Positions 1-7,815 of a stretch of DNA of 64,000 bases are shown piece by piece. Position 1 is the stretch's first letter. Each line of letters begins with the position of its first letter. The position numbers were made by a program, and so were the translations under genes. This DNA comes from Ornithinibacillus salinisoli. GTDB lineage: Bacteria; Bacillota; Bacilli; Bacillales; Amphibacillaceae. The stretch lies in assembly GCF_042682545.1 (NCBI RefSeq), contig NZ_JBHUHQ010000002.1; one strand, written 5' to 3'. The notes below the pieces were generated by a model. That model saw only the letters and a program-made list of their open reading frames with translations, had not been told where the DNA came from and ran no database searches.

Positions 1-64
1 TTTTAGAAGTTTTAAACGTTTTAGGGCGAAGATCTTATTAGCAAGACAGTATAAAGAAGTTGGG

Positions 65-595
65 TTACATGTTGGGTAAAGTGGCAAAATTAATCGCCAC
101 CCCAACATTTGACGTAGAACCATTTTTACTCCATTGTACATCTCCATCAAATTTTCCTTTTAATACTTCAATATGAACCTCAATATGATGAATACTATCA
201 ACCTGATCTGAAAGCAATGGTACAATTTCCTTCTCTGCTTCTTGACTTAAGCGTTTCGCCAATTGCTCATCTAAATTGTCATAATACAGGCCATCCCATT
301 TAACTTTTGGATTGAAAAAACCGCTAATTCTAAATTGATGTTCCTTTACATTTCCCTCTTTGTCTGCCGTGCCAATTTCAATAACTGTATATAGATATTC
401 ACCAAATTTAAAATCATAAAACCCTTCTTCAATCCGAAACTCCTGTTCTGGATACGTTTCCTCCAAATAGTTTTCTAAAACCTGCTTTGAAACGTATTTA
501 CTAATTGGATTTCCATTAAACGTGTTATATAAAAAGAGAACAAATCCGATTAATACGACAAGGAGAATACTGAGGATGAACTTCTTCTTATTCAT
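65..595 (-). CDS. YfjL-like membrane-anchored protein, C-terminus apparently lost by frameshift
   Basis: The 176-residue product starts MNKKKF and has one N-terminal hydrophobic segment (about residues 6-23), then a soluble domain outside the membrane that resembles Bacillus YfjL proteins. Its function is not known. From memory, family members run to about 220 residues and continue beyond the point where this one stops. In the adjacent frame the coding stays open from the stop to the window edge and gives a plausible tail (ending LANKIFALKRL...), so a one-base frameshift or sequencing error is likely and the true 3' end may lie outside the window. The start overlaps the 3' end of the anti-sigma gene, so the three genes 1656 to 65 form one operon and this protein may act in the sigma-factor pathway. 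Confidence 0.65.
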   Translation of the reverse strand: MNKKKFILSILLVVLIGFVLFLYNTFNGNPISKYVSKQVLENYLEETYPEQEFRIEEGFYDFKFGEYLYTVIEIGTADKEGNVKEHQFRISGFFNPKVKWDGLYYDNLDEQLAKRLSQEAEKEIVPLLSDQVDSIHHIEVHIEVLKGKFDGDVQWSKNGSTSNVGVAINFATLPNM

Positions 596-1181
596 AAGTT
601 GACCTCCTTAATTTCTTAATTAATAGTCCGATTACACTTCCAACTAATGCGAACAAATAATGAATGACAGATACAAAAATAGCCATTTGTAACACGTCGA
701 ATCCATACATAAACAGAGATGCATCCATAGCAATATGACCCGCCAAATAATCAGAAATTCCATCTACTACAGACCAAATGAAAATTGGTATAAACGATAA
801 TAAAAAAACCATTTTCATATCGGAATAAAAGAGATAGGATACTATACCTAATACGGTATACCAAAGTATAAACCCAAAGCTGTCATTTAATAGTGAGGTT
901 TGAATCGCTAATAGGAACGATAGTGCTACAAAAATAATTTGATAGAGAGAAAGCCTTCGATTGATCTTCTTAAACATTTTATCCCGAGAACCCTCTGAAG
1001 TATTAGGGACTTCTTCTTTTTCTAAAGGATTCTGAAGCCTTTGAGCGAGTTTTTGAAGCTCTCCATTTTCCTCTATTTGTTCCTCTACCCATTTTGTTGT
1101 CTCATTACTTAACAACCCTTCCTCATAAAGAGGAAGAAGATCTTCCACAATATGCCGAACATGTTTATCCATCTTGATCAT
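588..1181 (-). CDS. Putative membrane anti-sigma factor
   Basis: This 197-residue protein has a short cytoplasmic N-terminus (DLLPLYEEGLLSNET) typical of the helical zinc-associated anti-sigma domain. About four membrane segments follow, from about residue 77 to 190. The usual zinc ligands (H-x3-C-x2-C) are absent and the domain contains no cysteine, so it would be a zinc-free variant. Its start overlaps the end of the ECF sigma gene by 17 bases, implying translational coupling, which is the standard arrangement for a cognate anti-sigma factor. The role is inferred from domain shape and position. The best start may be the ATG four codons in (MDKHVRH), because the first codons overlap the sigma gene. 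Confidence 0.7.
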   Translation of the reverse strand: MIKMDKHVRHIVEDLLPLYEEGLLSNETTKWVEEQIEENGELQKLAQRLQNPLEKEEVPNTSEGSRDKMFKKINRRLSLYQIIFVALSFLLAIQTSLLNDSFGFILWYTVLGIVSYLFYSDMKMVFLLSFIPIFIWSVVDGISDYLAGHIAMDASLFMYGFDVLQMAIFVSVIHYLFALVGSVIGLLIKKLRRSTYE

Positions 1182-1656
1182 CCAATTCTTTTTGAATTTT
1201 TAACTTTGCCCGATGAAAAATAATCCGCGTATAATTCTCACTTTTATTGACTAATTCTGCAATTTCCTCGAAAGACAACTCTCCATAAACTCTTAGCGTA
1301 ACAATTTCTTTAGATAGCTCCTCCAATCGATTAATCGATTCAATCAATGAAATCTGTTGTTCTTTCTTCAATAGCTTTTCCTCAGGATAATTTGATTCAA
1401 GTTCCTCTTTTGGGAGCATTTCTAGAAGTTGGTCATGATACTTTTTGCTCCGATAAAAATTCCTCAATCGATTTTTAACAATCGCAAAAAGCCACGTCTC
1501 AATCGTGGACGCATAGGAAAACGTATGAAATTTCTTAATAGCTTGATAGAACACCTCTTGCGTTAGGTCTTCTGCTACTTGTTTATTACTTGTTTTAATA
1601 TAAAAGAATGCAAAAATTCTTGGATGCACTTCTTTGTATAACTCCCCCAATTCCAT
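1165..1656 (-). CDS. ECF-type RNA polymerase sigma factor
   Basis: This 163-residue product has the two domains of group 4 sigma factors. Region 2 (about residues 5-72) carries the core-binding and -10 recognition helices (AEDLTQEVFYQAIKKF, then TWLFAIVKNRLRNFYR). Region 4 (about 105-158) carries the helix-turn-helix that reads the -35 element (ELSFEEIAELVNKSENYTR). A good ribosome site (AAGGAG) lies eight bases before the ATG. The next gene is a membrane anti-sigma factor overlapping its 3' end, so this factor probably responds to an envelope signal. A TGTAAC hexamer (minus strand, 1744-1739) could be an ECF -35 element for autoregulation, but no convincing -10 follows it. Confidence 0.9.
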   Translation of the reverse strand: MELGELYKEVHPRIFAFFYIKTSNKQVAEDLTQEVFYQAIKKFHTFSYASTIETWLFAIVKNRLRNFYRSKKYHDQLLEMLPKEELESNYPEEKLLKKEQQISLIESINRLEELSKEIVTLRVYGELSFEEIAELVNKSENYTRIIFHRAKLKIQKELDDQDG

Positions 1657-1917
1657 AACGCTTCTCCTTATCTAAATCCTAACAGACTAGCCCCGGGATT
1701 TTGTTGTTCAACTGATTAGTAACTTGAAAAGTGTATATGTTACAAAAGAAGTAAATTTATTAGTTTTGCAATTGTCTCTACATCTTTCTATTGTTAACTG
1801 TATCCTAATTTCTCTTTGTAGGGCTACTATAAATGTTTAAAAATATTTAAATACCCCATCCTTACAACAATGGTGGTATTTGGAATAATCGCACTAGCTT
1901 GGTTTTATTAAAAAAGA

Positions 1918-1956
1918 AAAAAATCAGTGAGAAAATTTTCTCACTGATTTTTTGAT
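1918..1956 (-). terminator. Hairpin terminator overlapping the yjbA stop codon
   Basis: A near-perfect 15-bp inverted repeat (AAATCAGTGAGAAAA and its complement, 1921-1950) is flanked by A and T runs, so it can stop transcription in both directions. The TGA stop of yjbA (1943-1941) lies inside the stem. The 240 bases between it and the sigma gene hold no other convincing gene. Confidence 0.85.
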
Positions 1957-2714
1957 TTTTGTTTTGGTATACCTTTTTCATAACTATGTTCAATTTCCCA
2001 CATTTTCTCAAGAAATGGTTGTCCTTTTATTAGCTTGGCACATAGTTCTTCGTGTGCTTGGCTCCAACCATGTTTTACTCCCTCATATAACGCTTCCCAA
2101 ACTTTTTCCTCATTCATAAATCGAATGAAAGGATATTTTTTGGGATTCCATTCCGTTAACCAATATCTTAATTCTTCGATGTTATTCGTGGTTCGAAGTT
2201 GGTCCAGTCCCATCATAAGCAATTGTTTCAGTTGACGTTCTCTTCTTGTTAAGCCGAATACTAATTCCGGTGCCATGGATAACATATGATATTCTTTTTC
2301 ATATGCTTCCTCATCAAAGTCAAAGTTTTGTGGTTTCACTTTTTCAATCATATCGTACACAAGTTGTTCCTGCCTCGGAATGAGTCTACTTTTCCGAATT
2401 GGAATTTGATATCCAATCGTATCAAAAGCTAATATATCATTTCCATCAGTCACAACACATGCATATTCTAAACCGGTTCTTTCCTGTCCTTTTCTAGTAT
2501 ATGCTCGTTTGTAGATCATATCTAGAAAAGCTTTCGGTAAATCATGCATGTCATTTTCAATATAATTATATAAGCCTTCCGTTATGTATAACAAAGGAAC
2601 CTGGTCTAATAGCTCGATCTTATCGTCCTTACGCCATTCGTGGTAATAACATACGTTATAACCGTTTTCCTCACCTTCAAACCAGTTCACCCAAACATCG
2701 TGCAAATATAACAT
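1941..2714 (-). CDS. yjbA: YjbA family protein (UPF0736/DUF3603)
   Basis: This 257-residue soluble protein begins MLYLHDVWVNWFEGEENGYN, a signature start of the Bacillaceae UPF0736 family, whose biochemical role is unknown. The upstream in-frame ATG at 2759 would add 15 residues, but the ribosome site GAGGGG sits at the right distance before the ATG at 2714, so that start is chosen. The protein is rich in charged and aromatic residues and has no signal peptide or membrane segment. In B. subtilis yjbA also lies a few genes downstream of fabHA-fabF, which supports the assignment. The gene ends inside a strong hairpin terminator. Confidence 0.85.
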   Translation of the reverse strand: MLYLHDVWVNWFEGEENGYNVCYYHEWRKDDKIELLDQVPLLYITEGLYNYIENDMHDLPKAFLDMIYKRAYTRKGQERTGLEYACVVTDGNDILAFDTIGYQIPIRKSRLIPRQEQLVYDMIEKVKPQNFDFDEEAYEKEYHMLSMAPELVFGLTRRERQLKQLLMMGLDQLRTTNNIEELRYWLTEWNPKKYPFIRFMNEEKVWEALYEGVKHGWSQAHEELCAKLIKGQPFLEKMWEIEHSYEKGIPKQKSKNQ

Positions 2715-2842
2715 ACAACACCCCTCACTTTTGAATGAATCATTTTCGAGGCTGTTCAAAATCCTTTGTACTATCGATCTTGAACATCACTTAACATACA
2801 TTATGACCAACCTAAAAAATTTTATTCGAAGTGATAGTAAGA

Positions 2843-3049
2843 TTATGGTTTATATGGAAAACGATATATAACAAGGGTCATGATGAGGAGACCAATTGGA
2901 AGGAAGTAACACTCTATTCTACCTTTGATAAAAATAAAATATTCTAACCAAGATATTCCAGCAGGTAGGAAATTCATATATGCAATAATTGTTACCCCAC
3001 CAGTAACAGCTAGTCCAAATCCTATTAAAAATAAAAACATGTATCCCAT
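2843..3049 (-). CDS. Small two-helix membrane protein
   Basis: A 68-residue hydrophobic protein with two predicted membrane helices (about residues 2-26 and 44-62) joined by a loop holding SWLEYFIFIKGRIECY. The ribosome site GGTGAT lies just before the ATG. It resembles short conserved membrane proteins found near fabF in Bacillaceae, but I cannot name the family. It is on the same strand as fabF and separated from it by that gene's terminator, so it is probably transcribed on its own. Confidence 0.65.
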   Translation of the reverse strand: MGYMFLFLIGFGLAVTGGVTIIAYMNFLPAGISWLEYFIFIKGRIECYFLPIGLLIMTLVIYRFPYKP

Positions 3050-3242
3050 TTTTCATCACCATGCTTGTCCATATATTATTTATAAAATTATATGCTAGAG
3101 GTAAATGATACATGATAACTTTAATAGAATATTGTTTTTTCTTGTGGACAATCCCCAGAAATCAACACACCCGATACCTTACCTACTACTATTTTATGAT
3201 CGAATTCGAATTCAAATTCGAACGCATCTTCCCCAACAAAAA

Positions 3243-3277
3243 GAAGACTGACCCAAATCTGGTCAGCCTTACTTTTT
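3243..3277 (-). terminator. fabF terminator
   Basis: The inverted repeat GACTGACC / GGTCAGCC (one G-U pair), with an A run on one side and a T run on the other, lies 11 bases past the fabF stop. A little further on (3198-3225) is a short run of overlapping GAATTC/TTCGAA palindromes of no clear role. Confidence 0.75.
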
Positions 3278-3287
3278 GTAATATATT

Positions 3288-4526
3288 CTATTCCTCAAAT
3301 TTCTTAAACACTAACGCAACATTATGTCCACCAAATCCAAGTGAATTACTTACAACAATATTTACATCCTGTTTTCTTGCTTCATTTGGTACATAATCAA
3401 GATCACAGTCTGGGTCTGGCGTTTCATAATTAGTTGTTGGTGGTATGATGCCCTCTACAATAGACTTAATGGAAATAACAGATTCGACTCCACCTGCTGC
3501 TCCAAGCAAATGACCCGTCATTGATTTAGTAGAGGAAACAGCTAATTTATATGCATGATCTTCAAATACCGTTTTGATTGCTTCTGTTTCATATTTATCA
3601 TTCAGGTCAGTACTTGTTCCATGGGCATTAATGTAATCAACATCAGTTAAACTAATACCAGCATCTTTAATCGCATGCTGCATCGCTCTTGCTGCACCTT
3701 CTCCATGTTCTGCCGGTGCAGTGATATGGTATGCATCACCTGTAGCACCATAACCGACAATTTCAGCATAGATATGAGCTCCACGTGCTTGTGCTGATTC
3801 CAATGTTTCCATTAATAAAATTCCTGCACCTTCCCCCATAACAAATCCATCACGGTTCTTATCGAACGGGCGACTCGCTTTTTTAGGGTCATCATTTAAC
3901 GATAATGCTCCTGCAGTTGAAAAGCCAGCAAAAGACATATTCGTAATTGGTGCCTCTGCTCCACCTGCGATGATGTAATCAACATCGCCACGTTGTACTG
4001 CTTTATAAGCATCTCCAATTGAATTTGCTCCAGAAGCACAAGCAGTTACTGTACATGAGTTAATTCCTTTTGCCCCTAGCTGTATCGAAACTTGACCAGC
4101 AGCCATGTCTGGGATCATCATTGGAACAAAAAACGGACTTACTCGCTTGTAACCTTTATCTAAAAATCTACGGAATTGATCCTCGTACGTTTGCATACCA
4201 CCAATTCCCGATCCAATCCAAACACCTACACGATGCGCATTACTATCATCAATCGTTAGCTTTGCATCCTCCACAGCCATTTTAGAGGCTGCTACTGCAA
4301 ACTGTGTAAATGGATCCATTTTTCGGGCATCTTTTTTTTCTACAAAAGCAGTTGGGTCAAAATCCTTAACCTCCGCAGCAACTTTTGCTTTGAATTCATC
4401 TTTATTTACATGTGTTACAAAATCAACACCTGATTTACCTGCTAATATATTTTCCCACATGGTTTGAACATCATTACCGACTGGGGTAACCGCTCCAAGC
4501 CCTGTTATAACTACTCTTCTCTCCAT
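3288..4526 (-). CDS. fabF: Beta-ketoacyl-ACP synthase II
   Basis: FabF condenses malonyl-ACP with acyl-ACP in each elongation round of type II fatty-acid synthesis in the cytosol. The 412-residue length is standard. The thiolase-fold catalytic triad is intact: nucleophile Cys163 in VTACASGANS, His302 in NAHGTSTD and His339 in KSMTGHLLGAAGG, with Lys334 nearby. The glycine-rich motif VVSNSLGFGGHN lies near the C-terminus. The start ATG follows a strong GGAGGGAG ribosome site. It lies 68 bases after fabH on the same strand with no terminator between them, so the two are co-transcribed, as in B. subtilis fabHA-fabF, and should share the FapR control seen upstream of fabH. Confidence 0.97.
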   Translation of the reverse strand: MERRVVITGLGAVTPVGNDVQTMWENILAGKSGVDFVTHVNKDEFKAKVAAEVKDFDPTAFVEKKDARKMDPFTQFAVAASKMAVEDAKLTIDDSNAHRVGVWIGSGIGGMQTYEDQFRRFLDKGYKRVSPFFVPMMIPDMAAGQVSIQLGAKGINSCTVTACASGANSIGDAYKAVQRGDVDYIIAGGAEAPITNMSFAGFSTAGALSLNDDPKKASRPFDKNRDGFVMGEGAGILLMETLESAQARGAHIYAEIVGYGATGDAYHITAPAEHGEGAARAMQHAIKDAGISLTDVDYINAHGTSTDLNDKYETEAIKTVFEDHAYKLAVSSTKSMTGHLLGAAGGVESVISIKSIVEGIIPPTTNYETPDPDCDLDYVPNEARKQDVNIVVSNSLGFGGHNVALVFKKFEE

Positions 4527-4594
4527 CAGTACTCCCTCCTACATACAAAAATTTTTTCTACAATTGTTGGCAGTTCATACTTCGAATGCAAAAC

Positions 4595-5536
4595 TTACCT
4601 TCCCCAACGAAGAGCGATTGCGCCCCATGTTAGTCCTGCACCAAAGCCTACTAGTACGACTAAATCATCATCTTTAATTCTACCACTCTTCACGCCTTCT
4701 GATAAAGCCATTGGTATAGATGCAGAAGAGTTATTTCCATATTTCTTAATGGTTGTAGCCATACGATCTTCAGAAATACCTAATTTTTCTCTTGCCGCTT
4801 CCATAATACGAATATTTGCTTGGTGCGGAATTAAATAATCAACATCTTCTTTATTGTAGCCAATTTTTTCAATCACATTTACGGATGATTCTGGCATTTG
4901 TCTTACGGCGAACTTGAATACTTCTCTACCATTCATTTTCAAATGACCTGTATTCGCATCCTGATACAAATGCTCTCCTCCCGAACCATTCGATCCTAAT
5001 TCAAACGATAAAATTCCTTTATCGTCAGAAACTTCTCCTATAACAGCTGCACCCGCTCCATCTCCAAAAAGGACACAGGTATTGCGGTCTTCCCAGTCTG
5101 TTATTTTTGACAGTTTTTCAGCACCTATTACAAGGACTTTTTTATATACATTTGACTCGATAAATTGTTTTGCTGTAACCATCCCATACATGAATCCTGC
5201 ACAAGCAGCACTAATATCCATAGCAGCTGCATTTACCGCCCCTAGCTTTTGTTGAAGCATGCATGAAACAGACGGAAATGGTGTGTCTGGTGTTACCGTT
5301 GCAACTAGGATAAGATCAAGCTCTTCTCCTCTTACATTTGCTTCTTCTAAAGCAACTAGAGATGCTTGAAATGCCATTTCTGACGTATCCATGTCATCCT
5401 CTGCGATTCTTCTTTCTTCTATACCAGTCCTTGTACGGATCCATTCATCGCTTGTATCTACTATTTTTTCTAAATCTTTATTTGTCAGGACTTTCGTTGG
5501 AGCGTAATGTCCAGTACCTAATACACCAACACCCAT
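4595..5536 (-). CDS. fabH: Beta-ketoacyl-ACP synthase III
   Basis: FabH starts fatty-acid synthesis by condensing a short (in bacilli usually branched) acyl-CoA with malonyl-ACP. The 313-residue protein has the full triad: Cys112 in DISAACAGFMYG, His238 in IPHQANIRIM and Asn268 in YGNNSSASIP. The start ATG follows AAGGGGTG. It is the first gene of the fabH-fabF pair, and a FapR-type operator overlaps its -10 element, so it should be repressed when malonyl-CoA is low. B. subtilis has two FabH enzymes; by position this matches FabHA. Confidence 0.96.
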   Translation of the reverse strand: MGVGVLGTGHYAPTKVLTNKDLEKIVDTSDEWIRTRTGIEERRIAEDDMDTSEMAFQASLVALEEANVRGEELDLILVATVTPDTPFPSVSCMLQQKLGAVNAAAMDISAACAGFMYGMVTAKQFIESNVYKKVLVIGAEKLSKITDWEDRNTCVLFGDGAGAAVIGEVSDDKGILSFELGSNGSGGEHLYQDANTGHLKMNGREVFKFAVRQMPESSVNVIEKIGYNKEDVDYLIPHQANIRIMEAAREKLGISEDRMATTIKKYGNNSSASIPMALSEGVKSGRIKDDDLVVLVGFGAGLTWGAIALRWGR

Positions 5537-5572
5537 ATAGACACCCCTTACGTAATATATCTTATTATCAAA

Positions 5573-5619
5573 TATTATGACTTGGTACTAATTTTAATGC
5601 AAAAATTAATTTCTTGCAA
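5573..5619 (-). promoter_or_regulatory. fabH promoter with overlapping FapR operator
   Basis: On the minus strand a -35 element TTGCAA (5619-5614) and a -10 element TAAAAT (5596-5591) are separated by exactly 17 bases. Running out of the -10 is ATTAGTACCAAGTCATAATA (5592-5573), which closely matches the B. subtilis FapR operator (TTAGTACC followed by a diverged inverted half). Placement over the -10 and start region is the usual FapR repression geometry. The match is by eye; no binding data are implied. Confidence 0.8.
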
Positions 5620-5661
5620 GTTAGAGTTAGTTTTCCTATTAATACAAAAAAAATTACCCAA

Positions 5662-6621
5662 TCATTGATTAGGTAAAAAACCAGAGTCTATGTACTGTTC
5701 AATTGCATTGTTGAGGGCATCTTGAAATTCTTCTGAAACTTCCGGACTAAATTCTCCCATCGTTATATAATCGTCCTTAAAATCAAACGTTTGAATATCT
5801 CCCTCAAGTTCTCCCTTACTAAATTTCTCTGCAGTTACATTATATAAGCGATCCACGTGTTGAACGGTACTAGTTAAAACCGTATTAGGGTCAATCTCAT
5901 ATTGATCGGATACAAAACCAATTGCATATAATCCATCATCACTAGCCCTTTTGATCACTTGTTCACTAAAAGCATCCCCTGCAGGATAAAACACATCGAC
6001 ATTTTGTTCTTTCATATTTTCATACATCTCTAAAGCGATTTGATAATCATTCCAATCGTAAATAAAACTCATTTGTACATCTGTAGTCGGATTCTGATAT
6101 TTTACTCCTTCATAAAATCCTTCTATTTCAGGCTGCCACTGATATGCTGCGATAATACCTACCTGATTTGTTTGAGACATTTCACTTGCGAGCATACCAG
6201 CGAAAAAACCCATTGCATGAGAATTAAATGTCAAGCTAGTGACATTATCGTTGTAGTAGGTTCCATTAAAGTATACAAAATGAACGTCTGGATATTCATT
6301 ACTAATTTCAAAGAACGTTTTTCCGTAGTTACTACTATGTCCGAAAATTAGATTTACACCGTCTCGCACAAATTCTTTTACAGTATCCTTAACTTCTTGC
6401 TCGGTTAAAACTTCTTCTTTATATTCAACATCTACATCGTATTCTTCTTTAATACTTAATAGACCTTGGTATCCTTTTTCACCCCAAGATTGATCATCAA
6501 TCTCTCCTTCAAGAAGCAAGCCTACTTTTTGCAAATTTCCTTGGATGTTATTACTGCCACAACCCACTAATAATAGTAGAAGAACAGCTATGATGATTGG
6601 TATCATGTATTGTTTTTTCAA
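5662..6621 (-). CDS. med: Med, BMP-family lipoprotein (positive regulator of comK)
   Basis: A 319-residue lipoprotein of the PnrA/Med basic-membrane-protein family, a periplasmic-binding-protein fold. A signal peptide ends in the lipobox LLVGCGSN with Cys21 as the lipidated residue. Typical motifs are DDQSWGEKGYQGL near the start and FGHSSNYGKTF mid-protein. In B. subtilis Med raises comK expression and lies just upstream of fabHA, as here. The start codon is TTG, preceded by GGAG at ten bases. The 38-base gap to the upstream yjaV-like gene suggests one operon. No comZ lies between med and fabH, unlike B. subtilis. A nucleoside-binding role is possible for this fold but is not shown. Confidence 0.85.
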   Translation of the reverse strand: MKKQYMIPIIIAVLLLLLVGCGSNNIQGNLQKVGLLLEGEIDDQSWGEKGYQGLLSIKEEYDVDVEYKEEVLTEQEVKDTVKEFVRDGVNLIFGHSSNYGKTFFEISNEYPDVHFVYFNGTYYNDNVTSLTFNSHAMGFFAGMLASEMSQTNQVGIIAAYQWQPEIEGFYEGVKYQNPTTDVQMSFIYDWNDYQIALEMYENMKEQNVDVFYPAGDAFSEQVIKRASDDGLYAIGFVSDQYEIDPNTVLTSTVQHVDRLYNVTAEKFSKGELEGDIQTFDFKDDYITMGEFSPEVSEEFQDALNNAIEQYIDSGFLPNQ

Positions 6622-6660
6622 AATACGTGCACTCCATTCGTTTACAAATGCCTATAAGTA

Positions 6661-7272
6661 TTAATAGAATTGTTTATATCGCTCAAAATGTCTGATCACC
6701 TTTTGGATATTTTCTTCTATAGGAACATTGTCACGAATATAAATGGAATTTTCAAGTTTAAGGGCTTCGTCTATCTCATTTTTCTTGGTACACACTTGTA
6801 AATGGCTTGGAAAATCACGCAATTCTAGCCATTGCATGAATGCACGAACAAAGTCCCCAACATAAATGGCTGAAGACATAAATTCCTCTGAATCAAATGG
6901 AATCATCCGTTCTTGATATAGGCATCCTTTTTTTGTCATCGGCATCCATTCACCAAACAATAATGGAACCTGAACTTCCTTTACATTATGAAGAGATGAC
7001 CTTTGATTTTCATTTCCAATTTTTATCATTCGAGCAGATGAAATAGATGAAATTAAATTTGTATCTTCCACAATAATTGCTGTTTGATATGTTCCTAATT
7101 TATTTTTAGGAACTAAGGAAAACAAGTCATTTCGTCCAACAAACATAGAAAGGTGTTCCTTTTTACTAGTTTCTAGTTCATCAACTCCATCAACTTCTAT
7201 TCCACGATAAAGAAACTCATTTATTAGATGAAAACCAACCCAATGAAAACAATTCGCCACTAAAATTGACAT
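6661..7272 (-). CDS. yjaV: YjaV-like degenerate NAD(P)-binding/epimerase-fold protein
   Basis: This 203-residue protein has the beta-alpha-beta start of a nucleotide-sugar epimerase, but the glycine motif GxxGxxG is replaced by NCFHWVG (residues 7-13), so cofactor binding is doubtful. Later segments such as VPLLFGEWMPM and SAIYVGDFVRAFMQWLEL recall the epimerase core. In B. subtilis yjaV precedes med in the same way, and here the two are 39 bases apart on one strand. The protein has no membrane segment. Function is unknown. The name rests mainly on position and general fold. Confidence 0.65.
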   Translation of the reverse strand: MSILVANCFHWVGFHLINEFLYRGIEVDGVDELETSKKEHLSMFVGRNDLFSLVPKNKLGTYQTAIIVEDTNLISSISSARMIKIGNENQRSSLHNVKEVQVPLLFGEWMPMTKKGCLYQERMIPFDSEEFMSSAIYVGDFVRAFMQWLELRDFPSHLQVCTKKNEIDEALKLENSIYIRDNVPIEENIQKVIRHFERYKQFY

Positions 7273-7305
7273 AAAAATCCCCTTTCCGTCTTATAACTTT
7301 TTTTA

Positions 7306-7427
7306 TTAATAGAGGACGTTCAAAAAGTCTGGTAAAAATGACACATCAAATTTCTTCGTTGGCTTGTTTCTGCGCTGCCTCGAACTTCCGGTCCTTTTCA
7401 TCCTCCTTTTTGAACACACTTTAATAG
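7306..7427. mobile_element. MITE-like element, copy 1
   Basis: A 109-bp element (7312-7420) is bounded by terminal inverted repeats GTTCAAAAAG (7318-7327) and CTTTTTGAAC (7406-7415) and flanked by the direct repeat TTAATA on both sides (7306-7311 and 7421-7426). A second copy, about 94% identical by eye, lies at 62771-62881 in the same orientation. Neither copy encodes a transposase. Read on the minus strand, copy 1 contains an AGGAGG-ATG with a short open frame, but copy 2 is frameshifted there, so the element is taken as non-coding. It sits in the divergent promoter region between yjaV and yjzD. Confidence 0.8.
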
Positions 7428-7528
7428 TAAGACTTTAATTTTCTATGATTATTTGGTAATATATATTATATATGTGTTATGAAAGAAATAGTATTTAAAT
7501 TATATGGTAAAAGAATGAGGTGTTATGT

Positions 7529-7705
7529 ATGCGATATCTTATGACAATAATTTGGGCAGTGTTAATAGGTTCCGTTATATCTTATGTTTTATCTAGTATG
7601 GCAGGCGACGCTTTTCCTTTAATGGATACACTAGTATTATCAGCAATCATCGCAATCGCTATTTTTGTATTAGGTGATGGAATACTTAAAGCAAAAAGCG
7701 AATAG
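7529..7705 (+). CDS. yjzD: YjzD family small membrane protein (DUF2929)
   Basis: A 58-residue protein with two hydrophobic helices (MRYLMTIIWAVLIGSVISYV and LSAIIAIAIFVLGDGI). It matches the pattern of the DUF2929/YjzD family found near yjaV-med in B. subtilis. The chosen ATG at 7529 has GAGGTG six bases upstream; the GTG at 7520 belongs to that ribosome site. A strong terminator follows. Function is unknown; it is probably an integral membrane protein. Confidence 0.75.
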   Translation: MRYLMTIIWAVLIGSVISYVLSSMAGDAFPLMDTLVLSAIIAIAIFVLGDGILKAKSE

Positions 7706-7753
7706 CAAAAACTTATAGATGACATATGTGTTTCAATTATACATATTCATTGG

Positions 7754-7802
7754 ATGGAAAAACCCTTGCCTGCTGTTAATGAATGGCAAGGGTTTTCCAT
7801 TT
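7754..7802. terminator. Bidirectional terminator between yjzD and the LSm-like gene
   Basis: The inverted repeat GGAAAAACCCTTGCC / GGCAAGGGTTTTCC with a 14-base loop can end transcription of yjzD on the plus strand and of the convergent repeat-rich gene on the minus strand. Confidence 0.85.
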
Positions 7803-7815
7803 GTGCTACATATTT

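Noticed and set aside
1736..1760. ECF autoregulatory promoter for the sigma gene
   Set aside because: The TGTAAC hexamer is right for a -35 but no CGTC-like -10 lies at 16-17 bases, so it is not listed as a feature.
1861..1915. 13-residue hydrophobic ORF starting MVVFGIIALAWFY
   Set aside because: It is too short with no ribosome site, and it leads straight into a terminator. It is at most the trace of a lost gene.
3198..3225. Cluster of GAATTC/TTCGAA palindromes as a regulatory site
   Set aside because: It is short, AT-rich and next to a terminator with no promoter nearby, so there is no evidence for a function.
7316..7425. Short ORF inside the MITE-like element (minus strand, starting after AGGAGG)
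   Set aside because: The second copy of the element carries a frameshift within the same frame, so coding is not conserved.
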